A program made the translations under genes and the position numbers. A stretch of 64,000 nt of DNA. Source: Phytophthora hibernalis (lineage: Eukaryota; Oomycota; Peronosporomycetes; Peronosporales; Peronosporaceae). Under the pieces are notes generated by a model. It ran no database searches and was not told the origin of the DNA. It was given only the letters and a program-made list of their open reading frames with translations. How positions within the stretch are numbered: position 1 is the stretch's first letter; every line of letters begins with the position of its first letter. This document shows positions 31,719 through 41,407 of the stretch, one piece after another. The stretch spans positions 744,001 to 808,000 of the forward strand of contig JAAKBF010000042.1 of NCBI GenBank assembly GCA_012656075.1, in the 5' to 3' direction.

Positions 31719-34619
31719 AGAGCATAGATATTATATTTGGAGACGACCAAGGTTGACACGAAGCAGCGCAACTAACCCTTCCTTCCTTCTCCTCTGTTTA
31801 CTGCCTGTGCAGATCACGGTTGCTGTGCACCCACGTCGGTGTCGACTTGTTGCCGTTTCTGGAAGACCGTCATTTGCGCCAGAGTCGGCGACCCGCCAAG
31901 GCGTCACCAGTTTCGTGAAAGCCTCGAGTGATTTCAAACGCTATGAAACGCATCCAAGTGCTCTTCCTCCTCCTACAGAAGTGGCCTTTCCTGCCACCTC
32001 CAGCCAACTTTGACACGGAAATCGAGAGGTCATTCCCCAATTTCCTCTTTGGCGACGACATCGACCTTCCCTCCCAAGTGACGATGACCCCAAGAAAACC
32101 TGCCGTGGCTGCAGCTCTGGCTGGCATCCTTGCCGCCGGGCTCGCGTCCGCTGACGTCCCGATCTCCGTGGCGTACGATGCAACCTACTCTATTCCGGAG
32201 TCTCGTGGCTTGACCTGCTCTGGTGCCGGAGCGATGCCTGTGGGTGATGCCTGCCCGAAGGCTGGCGACGTCGCCACCGCCGACTGCCAACCATACCTCC
32301 TGTCTTACAACGGCGGTGGGTGTGTCGCCCCAGTTGATGCCCAGTGCGTCATCGTCAATGGCAACACGTGGGGCTGTAAGTTCCCCAAGACAGGCTATAC
32401 TTCGGCCGGTGAGGACGCAGCGTACGACACGACCCTGGATACCCCACTCGGTGTCAAGTGCGTGGACGCTGTCGATGGCGAAGGAGCTCATACTGGTGCC
32501 ACAACGACCACTACGACTGAAGCTGGCAAGACATCACTACGTACCGGCACTACCGAGACGACTGGAGGTGGTAAGTCCACTGGCGACTACGGTTCCTCCA
32601 CGACGACTCAAGGTACCGGCACCACAACGACCACGGGAGACTACGGCACCACGGAGTCTACTGGTAATTACGGCAGTACTGGGACCACGGGCGACTACGG
32701 GACTACGGAGTCTACTGGAGGTGGTAAGACCACTGGCAATTACGGCTCCTCCGAGACGACACACGGTACCGGCGCCACAACGACCACGGGAGACTACGGC
32801 ACTACTGAATCCACTGGTGACTATGGCACTACGGAGACTGCTGGAAGTGGCAAGAACACCGGCAATTACGGCGCCACTGAGACCGGAGGCTACGGCACCA
32901 CGGATACCACTGGCAATTACGGCAGTACTGGGACCACTGGAGGCTACGGCACGACAGAGACTGCTGGAGGTAGTAAGACCACTGGACATTACGGCACCAC
33001 GGAGGGTACTGGCGGCTACGGAACCACGGAGACTACAAGCGGCGGCTACGGAACCACGGAGACAACTGGAGGAGGCAACTACGGCTCCACAGTGGGCGCT
33101 ACCCTGTATCCCACTCATGACACTACGGAGCCGTGCGATTCAGAGGCGTCTTCACAGGAGACAGGCACTTACGAGACTACGGCTCCTGGCAGTTACGAGA
33201 CTACAGCCCCAGGCGCTTACGGGACGACGGCCCCAGGCACTTATGAGACTACGAAGCCGTGCGATTCTGACTCGACTTCGGCCTCAGGCAGTGACGCGAC
33301 TTCGGCCTCAGGCGTTGTTGACTCGGCTTCGGCTTCAGGCACGGACTCAACTTCGGCCTCAGGCGTTGTTGACTCGGCTTCGGCCTCAGCCTCGACTTCG
33401 GCCTCAGGCGTGGTTGACTCGACGTCGGCCTCAGGCGTGGTTGACTCGACGTCGGCCTCAGGTGTTGTTGACTCTGCTTCGGCGTCGGGCGTTGTTGACT
33501 CGACCTCGGCCTCAGGCGTGGTTGACTCGACGTCGGCCTCAGGATCGACTTCGGCTTCAGGCGTCGTTGACTCGACTTCGGCCTCAGGCGTTGTTGACTC
33601 AACTTCGGCCTCAGGCGTTGTTGACTCAACTTCGGCCTCAGGGGTTGTTGACTCGGCTTCCGCGTCAGGCATTGATGATACTACGGCGCCTGTAATCGAT
33701 ATAACGCTGCCTGCGGTCGATGTCACGCTTCCTGCGGTTGATGTCACGCTTCCTGCGGTCGATGTTACTCTGCCCGCTGTCGATATTACTCTGCCCGCTG
33801 TCGATGTTACGCTGCCTGCAGTCGATGTTACTCTGCCCGCTGTCGATGTCACGTTGGGTCCTGGTGGAGTGGATGTCACGGTGGGTCCTATCGGTGTCGA
33901 TCTCACGGTGGGTCCTGTCGGTGTGGATGTCACTGTGGCTCCTATCGGTGTCGATGTCACGCTGGGTCCTGGCGGTGTGGGTGTCACGGTGGCCCCGATC
34001 GGTGTCGATGCCACGGTGGGTCCTATCGGTGTGGATGTCACGGTGGCTCCTATCGGTGTGGATGTCACGCTGGGTCCTGGCGGTGTGGGTGTCACGGTGG
34101 CCCCTATCGGTGTGGATGCCTCGGTGGGTCCTATCGCTGTGGATGTCACGGTGCCCGCTATCGATATCACGTTGCTGCCCACGTTGCTGCCCACGGTGCC
34201 GGTCACGGCGCCTGTTACCGATGCCACAGTGCCTGTCACGGTTCCGGTCACGGTGCCGGTCATAGGTGGGCTAATTGGAGGAGTGGTTGGTGCGTTGGGG
34301 GTTTGTAGTTGAGAATGAAGACCGGTGGCCAGTATCCTGTTCGACTTGCACACACAGCTCCACGAAGCAAACCTTATACATACCTGGATGTAAGCCAATA
34401 CAAACCATTCATTTTTTGAAGCTCTGACTTCTTGTCGCACTGCATGCATTTCATTAATGGGTCTTTGATACTCGCCTCAAACTTGGTACGAGTTGCAAAT
34501 TGTGTTCCTATTTGTTAACGTAAGGAGAGAAGTTAACGTTAGATAGAAATCATCTGAAGTTTCAGCCACGAAACAAAAACGTTTTGAGCAAAAACGTTTT
34601 TGAAAACTATAGAGGTGGG
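31719..34619 (+). repeat. left arm of a 2.9-kb inverted duplication
   Basis: Base by base this is the reverse complement of 35147-38047 apart from about five substitutions and two 1-nt homopolymer differences. It carries the whole of copy B with 5' and 3' flanks. The edges are sharp: AGAGCATAG at the outer end and AGAGGTGGG at the inner end. Confidence 0.95.
32084..34312 (+). CDS. secreted mucin-like repeat protein, copy B (intact, 742 aa)
   Basis: This is the intact reference copy. I chose ATG 32084 because it begins a typical signal peptide (MTPRKPAVAAALAGILAAGL) and because the longer upstream frame contains a stop in copy A. Domains: signal peptide 1-22; cysteine module about 25-125 (CSGAGAMPVGDACPKAGDVA; CVAPVDAQC; WGCKF; VKCVD); T/G/Y-rich repeats about 135-370; PCDS-flanked 'TTAPG' block about 380-425; 'SASGVVDS' repeats about 430-560; 'LPAVDVT' repeats about 570-610; 'GPIGVDVTV' repeats about 610-700; Val/Thr/Pro-rich C terminus with a hydrophobic end (GGLIGGVVGALGVCS) that could be a GPI signal. 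Thr and Ser density suggests heavy O-glycosylation. It resembles in style the mucin-like spore or cyst coat proteins of oomycetes, but I do not recognise a named family. Confidence 0.85.
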   Translation: MTPRKPAVAAALAGILAAGLASADVPISVAYDATYSIPESRGLTCSGAGAMPVGDACPKAGDVATADCQPYLLSYNGGGCVAPVDAQCVIVNGNTWGCKFPKTGYTSAGEDAAYDTTLDTPLGVKCVDAVDGEGAHTGATTTTTTEAGKTSLRTGTTETTGGGKSTGDYGSSTTTQGTGTTTTTGDYGTTESTGNYGSTGTTGDYGTTESTGGGKTTGNYGSSETTHGTGATTTTGDYGTTESTGDYGTTETAGSGKNTGNYGATETGGYGTTDTTGNYGSTGTTGGYGTTETAGGSKTTGHYGTTEGTGGYGTTETTSGGYGTTETTGGGNYGSTVGATLYPTHDTTEPCDSEASSQETGTYETTAPGSYETTAPGAYGTTAPGTYETTKPCDSDSTSASGSDATSASGVVDSASASGTDSTSASGVVDSASASASTSASGVVDSTSASGVVDSTSASGVVDSASASGVVDSTSASGVVDSTSASGSTSASGVVDSTSASGVVDSTSASGVVDSTSASGVVDSASASGIDDTTAPVIDITLPAVDVTLPAVDVTLPAVDVTLPAVDITLPAVDVTLPAVDVTLPAVDVTLGPGGVDVTVGPIGVDLTVGPVGVDVTVAPIGVDVTLGPGGVGVTVAPIGVDATVGPIGVDVTVAPIGVDVTLGPGGVGVTVAPIGVDASVGPIAVDVTVPAIDITLLPTLLPTVPVTAPVTDATVPVTVPVTVPVIGGLIGGVVGALGVCS

Positions 34620-34768
34620 GTGGGCAACGAATATGTAAAAATCCGTAGATAAATTACGGATAAATTACCATTCGATGCTCCAAAACTTTAGTTCCAGTGG
34701 AACCTCCAATATTATTCCAAGGAAGATAATTTTGGATTATTCGATTTTTGTGCGAGTTATTCCAGGAA

Positions 34769-34826
34769 CGTAATAATTTCTTTGCTTTGTCGTTATTAAT
34801 AACGACAAAGCAAAGAAATTCTTACG
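34769..34826. repeat. 58-bp palindrome without loop
   Basis: The central 46 bp (34775-34820, axis in CGTTATT|AATAACG) are perfectly self-complementary. One mismatched pair further out, the ends ACGTAA/TTACGT pair again. It lies inside the spacer between the arms, 85 bp left of their geometric centre. Confidence 0.9.
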
Positions 34827-34985
34827 TGGGGTTGGGGGACTTCCAACAGTATGTTGCCTTGATTTTGTAAGGCGTTTGTCATCGGGGACAGGTTCTCTAT
34901 CCGTATCCGTCCGTGCAGTGATACATTCGTATCCGTCCGCGGATTGAAACACGATTCGACCTAAAGAATTGACTGCACGACACCT
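34798..34985 (+). repeat. 185-bp repeat shared with 38520-38705
   Basis: Shared blocks in the same order: AAGAAATTCTTACG, GGACTTCCA, TGTAAGGCGTTTGTCATCGG, CCGTATCCGTCCGTG, ACACGATTCGACCTA, AATTGACTGCACGA. Identity is moderate with small gaps. Confidence 0.6.
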
Positions 34986-34987
34986 CG

Positions 34988-35155
34988 TTATGAGTCTTCA
35001 ACGTTGCTGTGTGTGCGCTTAGTAACGATCCGTTTTGTATCTTCGACGCTCCTGTGTTTCTAGTAACAAGGTCGGTACTCTGGACTTCGTCCGTAAAGCC
35101 ATTTCAGTATTTCATTCGTAACGTTTGCTAGACAGGCCATTTACCGCCCACCTCT
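34988..35155 (+). repeat. 170-bp repeat, second copy (see 26262-26436)
   Basis: Matches the sequence flanking the hAT hairpin. Its right end ACCGCCCACC overlaps the first bases of the right arm, so the arm boundary and the repeat boundary nearly coincide. Confidence 0.8.
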
Positions 35156-38047
35156 ATAGTTTTCAAAAAACGTTTTTGCTCAAAACGTTTTTGTTTCGTG
35201 GCTGAAACTTCAGATGATTTCTATCTAACGTTAACTTCTCTCCTTACGTTAACAAATAGGAACACAATTTGCAACTCGTACCAAGTTTGAGGCGAGTATC
35301 AAAGACCCATTAATGAAATGCATGCAGTGCGACAAGAAGTCAGAGCTTCAAAAAATGAATGGTTTGTATTGGCTTACATCCAGGTATGTATAAGGTTTGC
35401 TTCGTGGAGCTGTGTGTGCAAGTCGAACAGGATACTGGCCACCGGTCTTCATTCTCAACTACAAACCCCCAACGCACCAACCACTCCTCCAATTAGCCCA
35501 CCTATGACCGGCACCGTGACCGGAACCGTGACAGGCACTGTGGCATCGGTAACAGGCGCCGTGACCGGCACCGTGGGCAGCAACGTGGGCAGCAACGTGA
35601 TATCGATAGCGGGCACCGTGACATCCACAGCGATAGGACCCACCGAGGCATCCACACCGATAGGGGCCACCGTGACACCCACACCGCCAGGACCCAGCGT
35701 GACATCCACACCGATAGGAGCCACCGTGACATCCACACCGATAGGACCCACCGTGGCATCGACACCGATCGGGGCCACCGTGACACCCACACCGCCAGGA
35801 CCCAGCGTGACATCGACACCGATAGGAGCCACAGTGACATCCACACCGACAGGACCCACCGTGAGATCGACACCGATAGGACCCACCGTGACATCCACTC
35901 CACCAGGACCCAACGTGACATCGACAGCGGGCAGAGTAACATCGACTGCAGGCAGCGTAACATCGACAGCGGGCAGAGTAATATCGACAGCGGGCAGAGT
36001 AACATCGACCGCAGGAAGCGTGACATCAACCGCAGGAAGCGTGACATCGACCGCAGGCAGCGTTATATCGATTACAGGCGCCGTAGTATCATCAATGCCT
36101 GACGCGGAAGCCGAGTCAACAACCCTGAGGCCGAAGTTGAGTCAACAACGCCTGAGGCCGAAGTTGAGTCAACAACGCCTGAGGCCGAAGTCGAGTCAAC
36201 GACGCCTGAAGCCGAAGTCGATCCTGAGGCCGCAGTCGAGTCAACCACGCCTGAGGCCGAGGTCGAGTCAACAACGCCCGACGCCGAAGCAGAGTCAACA
36301 ACACCTGAGGCCGACGTCGAGTCAACCACGCCTGAGGCCGACGTCGAGTCAACCACGCCTGAGGCCGAAGTCGAGGCTGAGGCCGAAGCCGAGTCAACAA
36401 CGCCTGAGGCCGAAGTTGAGTCCGTGCCTGAAGCCGAAGCCGAGTCAACAACGCCTGAGGCCGAAGTCGCGTCACTGCCTGAGGCCGAAGTCGAGTCAGA
36501 ATCGCACGGCTTCGTAGTCTCATAAGTGCCTGGGGCCGTCGTCCCGTAAGCGCCTGGGGCTGTAGTCTCGTAACTGCCAGGAGCCGTAGTCTCGTAAGTG
36601 CCTGTCTCCTGTGAAGACGCCTCTGAATCGCACGGCTCCGTAGTGTCATGAGTGGGATACTGGGTAGCGCCCACTGTGGAGCCGTAGTTGCCTCCTCCAG
36701 TTGTCTCCGTGGTTCCGTAGCCGCCGCTTGTAGTCTCCGTGGTTCCGTAGCCGCCAGTACCCTCCGTGGTGCCGTAATGTCCAGTGGTCTTACTACCTCC
36801 AGCAGTCTCTGTCGTGCCGTAGCCTCCAGTGGTCCCAGTACTGCCGTAATTGCCAGTGGTATCCGTGGTGCCGTAGCCTCCGGTCTCAGTGGCGCCGTAA
36901 TTGCCGGTATTCTTGCCACTTCCAGCAGTCTCCGTAGTGCCATAGTCACCAGTGGATTCAGTAGTGCCGTAGTCTCCCGTGGTCGTTGTGGCGCCGGTAC
37001 CGTGTGTCGTCTCGGAGGAGCCGTAATTGCCAGTGGTCTTACCACCTCCAGTAGACTCCGTAGTCCCGTAGTCGCCCGTGGTCCCAGTACTGCCGTAATT
37101 ACCAGTAGACTCCGTGGTGCCGTAGTCTCCCGTGGTCGTTGTGGTGCCGGTACCTTGAGTCGTCGTGGAGGAACCGTAGTCGCCAGTGGACTTACCACCT
37201 CCAGTCGTCTCGGTAGTGCCGGTACGTAGTGATGTCTTGCCAGCTTCAGTCGTAGTGGTCGTTGTGGCACCAGTATGAGCTCCTTCGCCATCGACAGCGT
37301 CCACGCACTTGACACCGAGTGGGGTATCCAGGGTCGTGTCGTACGCTGCGTCCTCACCGGCCGAAGTATAGCCTGTCTTGGGGAACTTACAGCCCCACGT
37401 GTTGCCATTGACGATGACGCACTGGGCATCAACTGGGGCGACACACCCACCGCCGTTGTAAGACAGGAGGTATGGTTGGCAGTCGGCGGTGGCGACGTCG
37501 CCAGCCTTCGGGCAGGCATCACCCACAGGCATCGCTCCGGCACCAGAGCAGGTCAAGCCACGAGACTCCGGAATAGAGTAGGTTGCATCGTACGCCACGG
37601 AGATCGGGACGTCAGCGGACGCGAGCCCGGCGGCAAGGATGCCAGCCAGAGCTGCAGCCACGGCAGGTTTTCTTGGGGTCATCGTCACTTGGGAGGGAAG
37701 GTCGATGTCGTCGCCAAAGAGGAAATTGGGGAATGACCTCTCGATTTCCGTGTCAAAGTTGGCTGGAGGTGGCAGGAAAGGCCACTTCTGTAGGAGGAGG
37801 AAGAGCACTTGGATGCGTTTCATAGCGTTTGAAATCACTCGAGGCTTTCACGAAACTGGTGACGCCTTGGCGGGTCGCCGACTCTGGCGCAAATGACGGT
37901 CTTCCAGAAACGGCAACAAGTCGACACCGACGTGGGTGCACAGCAACCGTGATCTGCACAGGCAGTAAACAGAGGAGAAGGAAGGAAGGGTTAGTTGCGC
38001 TGCTTCGTGTCAACCTTGGTCGTCTCCAAATATAATATCTATGCTCT
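35147..38047 (-). repeat. right arm of the 2.9-kb inverted duplication
   Basis: Reverse complement of 31719-34619, same length (2901 bp). Visible differences from the left arm: one G fewer in a GGGG run (near 36130), one T more in a T run (near 35167), two adjacent changes near 36233, and single substitutions near 36661 and 36909. Confidence 0.95.
36072..37682 (-). pseudogene. secreted mucin-like repeat protein, copy C (C terminus lost by 1-nt deletion)
   Basis: Same start, signal peptide and cysteine module as copy B, with one substitution giving Gln for Leu in 'GATLYPTH' and Ala for Ser in one 'SASG' repeat. A run that is GGGG in copy B is GGG here (about 36130), which shifts the frame in the last 'SASGVVDS' repeats and ends the protein at 36072 after 536 residues. 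The downstream 'VDVTLPA' and 'GPIGVDVTV' parts are still present out of frame (36070-35455). Because the two arms are otherwise almost identical, this is either a very recent lesion or a homopolymer error. Confidence 0.8.
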
Positions 38048-38108
38048 TTCACCTTTTAGTTTTGTGCTCTTCCACCTTTTATTTTAGTGCGTTAATTCCT
38101 GAGTAGGC

Positions 38109-38127
38109 CGTTACATAATTTGTAACG
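38109..38127. promoter_or_regulatory. inverted repeat CGTTACA-N5-TGTAACG upstream of copy C
   Basis: Third occurrence of the palindrome, 427 bp upstream of the copy C start and outside the near-identical arm. The surrounding DNA differs from the copy B side, so it has survived some divergence. Confidence 0.35.
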
Positions 38128-38409
38128 CACAATTCAAATACACGTGCCTTAGTAATATCCTACTGCTACGAGTATTTGATGTACTACTACATACATGTAT
38201 GATGGGATTATCACGGGTATTAGATGCCTACAACTACAGCCACACGTTTAGCAGCACAGAAGCGGACTCAAACCAAGACATCCTGTTGAGACCACGCATA
38301 CTAGAAATACAGTCGCCTATCCAGGCTGTGGGTACCGGTAACGGTAGTTTTGTAATCATACTCGGTGTTACGACTTTGACGATAAAGCCAAAGGATGTCG
38401 TTACGTGTA

Positions 38410-38525
38410 ATAAACCTTGACTGCATGTAGAGAAGAAAGTGAGAAGGAAACGCTTGCAGTTGCTCCCAGCACGACCGGTAAGCGCCAACCAAAGGTAATA
38501 TTGATTCATTCAAGATTCACTGTTT
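38410..38525 (-). repeat. dispersed repeat family, copy 4
   Basis: Reverse complement of the 31280-31375 part of copy 3 (GATCTTGAATGAACC, GAGCAACTGCAAGCGTTTCC, CATGTAGTCAAGG). Confidence 0.6.
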
Positions 38526-38705
38526 TATTAGCGCCAAGGCGAAGAAATTTCTTACGAAATGTGGGGGCTTGGGTAAACGGACTTCCAGCAAAATGTGGAC
38601 TTGACTTGTAAAGTATTGGTCATCGGCAGCTTCCGTATCTGCATCCGTCCATGGAGTGAAATACGATTCGGCCTAGAGAATGGACTGCACCAGAAGAGAA
38701 ACGGT
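38520..38705 (+). repeat. 185-bp repeat, second copy (see 34798-34985)
   Basis: Blocks AAGAAATTTCTTACG, GGACTTCCAGC, GTCATCGGCAGC, CCGTATCTGCATCCGTCC, ATACGATTCGGCCTA match the spacer copy in order and orientation. Confidence 0.6.
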
Positions 38706-39203
38706 CGCGAGAAGTCATCTGAAGTTTCAGAGCTTGCGCCATTAACCAAAAGCCATAGAGAGGTGAACGGTTTCTGGTCTACGTGTAGTACACGGTGTAC
38801 GTCATGTAACCAACATGGTGTTGCTTCTCCTCGAATGAAATGCATCCTAGAGATTTAGTGCGAGGGGCTGAAATGGCTACACGGACGAAGTCCAGCGCAC
38901 CGCCAAGCGATGCGCGCACACAGCAATGTCGAAAGCTCAAAACGAATGCAGTTGAAAGTACCCACTCAAGAAGCGATATATTGTTAGTTCACCCCTAGCA
39001 GGTTGCAGGGTGGTGAATTTGAGTTACTACCATGCACGAGACCTCACCAGAGCGAACAGCGAAAGCGCTCATTCCTCTGGACTCTTCCAACGTTTACCCG
39101 CTACTTCGGCGAATGAACGTACACAAATGCGTTGTCGCTGTATCGAAAAGGTCTGCAGCCCGTTACTACCTCGCCCAGTTTTCAACTTACTGCACCGTCG
39201 ACC

Positions 39204-40793
39204 ATGTTGCGACACGTGACTGCTGCAGTGCTTCTGGCATTCGCGAGGGCGGAAGTAGAAGTTGATGAAGGTAATGTCAACGAGTCTACCATCTCCTGGG
39301 ACAACTGGACCAAGTCGGCCAAGCTGAACCCGCGAGTGCAGCACATTCCGCTGGATCCCGCTCAAAGCAACCTTCGACCTCCTCCGGCTCACATCCCCGA
39401 GACGTTCGACATATTCGTCGGGTCTTCGGTCTTTCGGGATGGGTATCGATGCGGCAAGACACTTTTCACTGCATTGAAACGAGCAACGCACCCGGAGCGT
39501 CTACACTTTGGCATTCTGGAGCAAATTTACGAAGGCGACCCAACTTGTCTCGACGAGTACTGCAAAATGGCTGCTGAGGAGTGGCCAGAAGACACCGAGT
39601 GTCGGTACAAGAAGCAGATCACCATTGACACCCGGGACGCTGCCGAGTCTGCCGGTTGTACGACGGCGCGGCATTTACAGCAGATGTTGGTGGGGAACCA
39701 GGAGTTCTGTCTGCAGGTGGACGGTCACAGCGTCTTCACAAACCGCTGGGACGAAGACATCCTAAAAGACTGGGCCTCGATCGATAACGAGATGGCCGTC
39801 ATGACCATGTACCCGCACCACACGCACGAAGCCATGATAGCGGAGAATGGCGACAACGCGGTGATCAACTCAATTCCGCACTTGTGCACTACCGTCCGTG
39901 GAGGCAACGGACTCACTCGAATCGTCGGCGCGAGTATGATCAGCGACTCAACCATGCCTCAGATGGCGGCACTTTGGGGAGGTGGCTATTCATTCAGTAA
40001 ATGCCACGCTGAGCGCAAAGTCTTGGTCGACTCACACACGCCGTGGCTTTGGGATGGCGAGGAGTTCATGCGCTCTGCCAACTACTGGACGTACGGCTAC
40101 GACTTGTACTCACCGAGTATGCTTGGCAATGTCCTTTACCACAATTACTCCAAGAAGCCGGCCAGCTTCTGGTCTTCACCCGTGGATCCCGAGAAGAAGA
40201 ACCTGGACACTGAAATGGGTCGCAACCGCGTTCGTCTTCGCATTGGAATGCCGTTCAAGGGACCCGTGGATACACTTGAGCTCGACAAGTATGGCTTCGG
40301 CAAAGTCCGCTCTTTCGAGCAGTACCTCAAGTTTGCGAACGTGTCGTTCGAAGGCTGGATGAACGACACCAACTCGTGCGGCCAACTGCACTGGGTGCCG
40401 TACGCAAATGCAACCGAAGTGGAGGAGACCGTCGGCCGCGGTTGGAAACTTTACGACGAAGAACGTAACGTCCCGGACGTTGATGCAGGATGGAGAGACA
40501 AGCATCCCGGTGCAGTGCAAGTGAACGATGGCGCTATGCAGCGCTTGGCTGCGGCTCAAGTTAAAAATGCTGCCATTACGGATGGCAACGAGGATGCCAT
40601 GAGTGTAAAACTACGGCAAGGGGTTCCCAATTCAAACGAGAAAAGCGTGGGGTCTGGCACCTCGATAGAAGTCGTTGCCGTCGTAATGTTGGCAGTCGTA
40701 GTCGTGACGCTCTCAAATGATGCTAAATCTCGCGCAATTCGCCGCCGAGTGTGCGTCAACATGAAGAACAAAACGGACCGCGCCTTTAAGTAG
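39204..40793 (+). CDS. glycosyltransferase, GlcNAc (GT60-like) domain, paralogue 1
   Basis: This family (Pfam GlcNAc, PF11397; Skp1/polypeptide GlcNAc transferases) moves GlcNAc from UDP-GlcNAc to protein hydroxyl groups. Start ATG 39204 gives a signal peptide (MLRHVTAAVLLAFARAEVEV); the frame is open further upstream but without such a peptide. 529 aa. Visible family blocks: IFVGSSVFRDGYRCGKTLFT (about residue 74), RLHFGILEQIYEGDPTC, EFCLQVDGHSVFTNRWDED (the acceptor/metal region, compare 'Q-x-D-x-H'), GGGYSFSKCHAE, DSHTPWLWDGEEFMRSANYW. A transmembrane segment (VVAVVMLAVVVVTLS) lies near the C terminus, with a basic tail SNDAKSRAIRRR. So it is probably a luminal enzyme anchored in secretory membranes by its C terminus. 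Two paralogues lie nearby. Confidence 0.85.
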   Translation: MLRHVTAAVLLAFARAEVEVDEGNVNESTISWDNWTKSAKLNPRVQHIPLDPAQSNLRPPPAHIPETFDIFVGSSVFRDGYRCGKTLFTALKRATHPERLHFGILEQIYEGDPTCLDEYCKMAAEEWPEDTECRYKKQITIDTRDAAESAGCTTARHLQQMLVGNQEFCLQVDGHSVFTNRWDEDILKDWASIDNEMAVMTMYPHHTHEAMIAENGDNAVINSIPHLCTTVRGGNGLTRIVGASMISDSTMPQMAALWGGGYSFSKCHAERKVLVDSHTPWLWDGEEFMRSANYWTYGYDLYSPSMLGNVLYHNYSKKPASFWSSPVDPEKKNLDTEMGRNRVRLRIGMPFKGPVDTLELDKYGFGKVRSFEQYLKFANVSFEGWMNDTNSCGQLHWVPYANATEVEETVGRGWKLYDEERNVPDVDAGWRDKHPGAVQVNDGAMQRLAAAQVKNAAITDGNEDAMSVKLRQGVPNSNEKSVGSGTSIEVVAVVMLAVVVVTLSNDAKSRAIRRRVCVNMKNKTDRAFK

Positions 40794-41407
40794 AGCTAGA
40801 TCTGTAACGGAAATCCATGAACCGGTTTTACTTATACTTCAGCGAATTCTAAGATGGCTGTTGGCCAAGTCGGCAAGTTTCTTCAGGCTCAGTGATGCGA
40901 ATCAATGCACTTTGATATGCTATGCCTGAGTCAGAGAAAACTTAGCCCTGACTCAGACACAGCAACATGTCTGTCCTAATTCCAAATCCACAACTTGGCA
41001 TTTCCCTTCTGCGCGACGGGTAAAACTTAATTCGTTCCTTGAAACTGTAGAATCTTCGGTGTTTTCTTGTTTTTAGGCCACATGTTGCCTTCCACCTGGT
41101 GCGTTTGGAGCCATACACGGAAATCTTCTACAAAACTTGCCGTGCGTTATTGGTACATTCTACAAAGGAGAATGTTCACTTCCATAGTCTAACAGCAAAA
41201 AGAAGTTCCATAGTCTAACAGCAAAAATACTCTGGACGTATCACCAGCCTCACCCGAAGTCAGACCGTTTCAAACTCAAGTCTTTCGAGGGGACACAAGG
41301 CAGGATCTCTCTCGTACGTCATCCGCCGGTTCCGAGTCGCCGCTAGACTTTCAGTGGAGGGGTGCCATTCCTCAAATTGCAATCTACCCAAGACATCGTT
41401 GACTATC
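40794..41407. other. intergenic between glycosyltransferase paralogues
   Basis: There is no gene. A short tandem repeat (TTCCATAGTCTAACAGCAAA twice, 41178-41228) is the only structure I see. Confidence 0.5.

Larger units (their letters stand above)
34620..35146. other. 527-bp spacer of the inverted duplication
   Basis: It contains a piece of the MITE-like family (34685-34770), a 58-bp near-perfect palindrome (34769-34826), a ~185-bp repeat shared with 38520-38705 and the 170-bp repeat shared with 26262-26436, which ends almost exactly where the right arm starts. There is no gene. Confidence 0.8.
38130..39203. other. intergenic, repeat-derived, leading to the first glycosyltransferase
   Basis: It contains the minus-oriented dispersed repeat (38410-38525) and the second copy of the 185-bp repeat (38520-38705). 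A GCTCATTCC motif at 39067-39075, about 130 bp before the next ATG, resembles the oomycete initiator-type core (GCTCATTYY). I would not call it a promoter without transcript data. Confidence 0.4.

Noticed and set aside
31928..32083. An N-terminal extension of copy B starting at 31928 or 31943
   Set aside because: Copy A has a stop in the corresponding frame, and the signal peptide begins at 32084, so the upstream part is more likely 5' UTR.
33241..34449. Long open frames on the opposite strand and in the other frames of copies A, B and C (up to 400-490 codons)
   Set aside because: They arise because the tandem repeats use a few codons whose other frames and complement lack stops. They have no signal peptide or conserved start, consist only of mirrored repeats, and follow the repeats in every copy.
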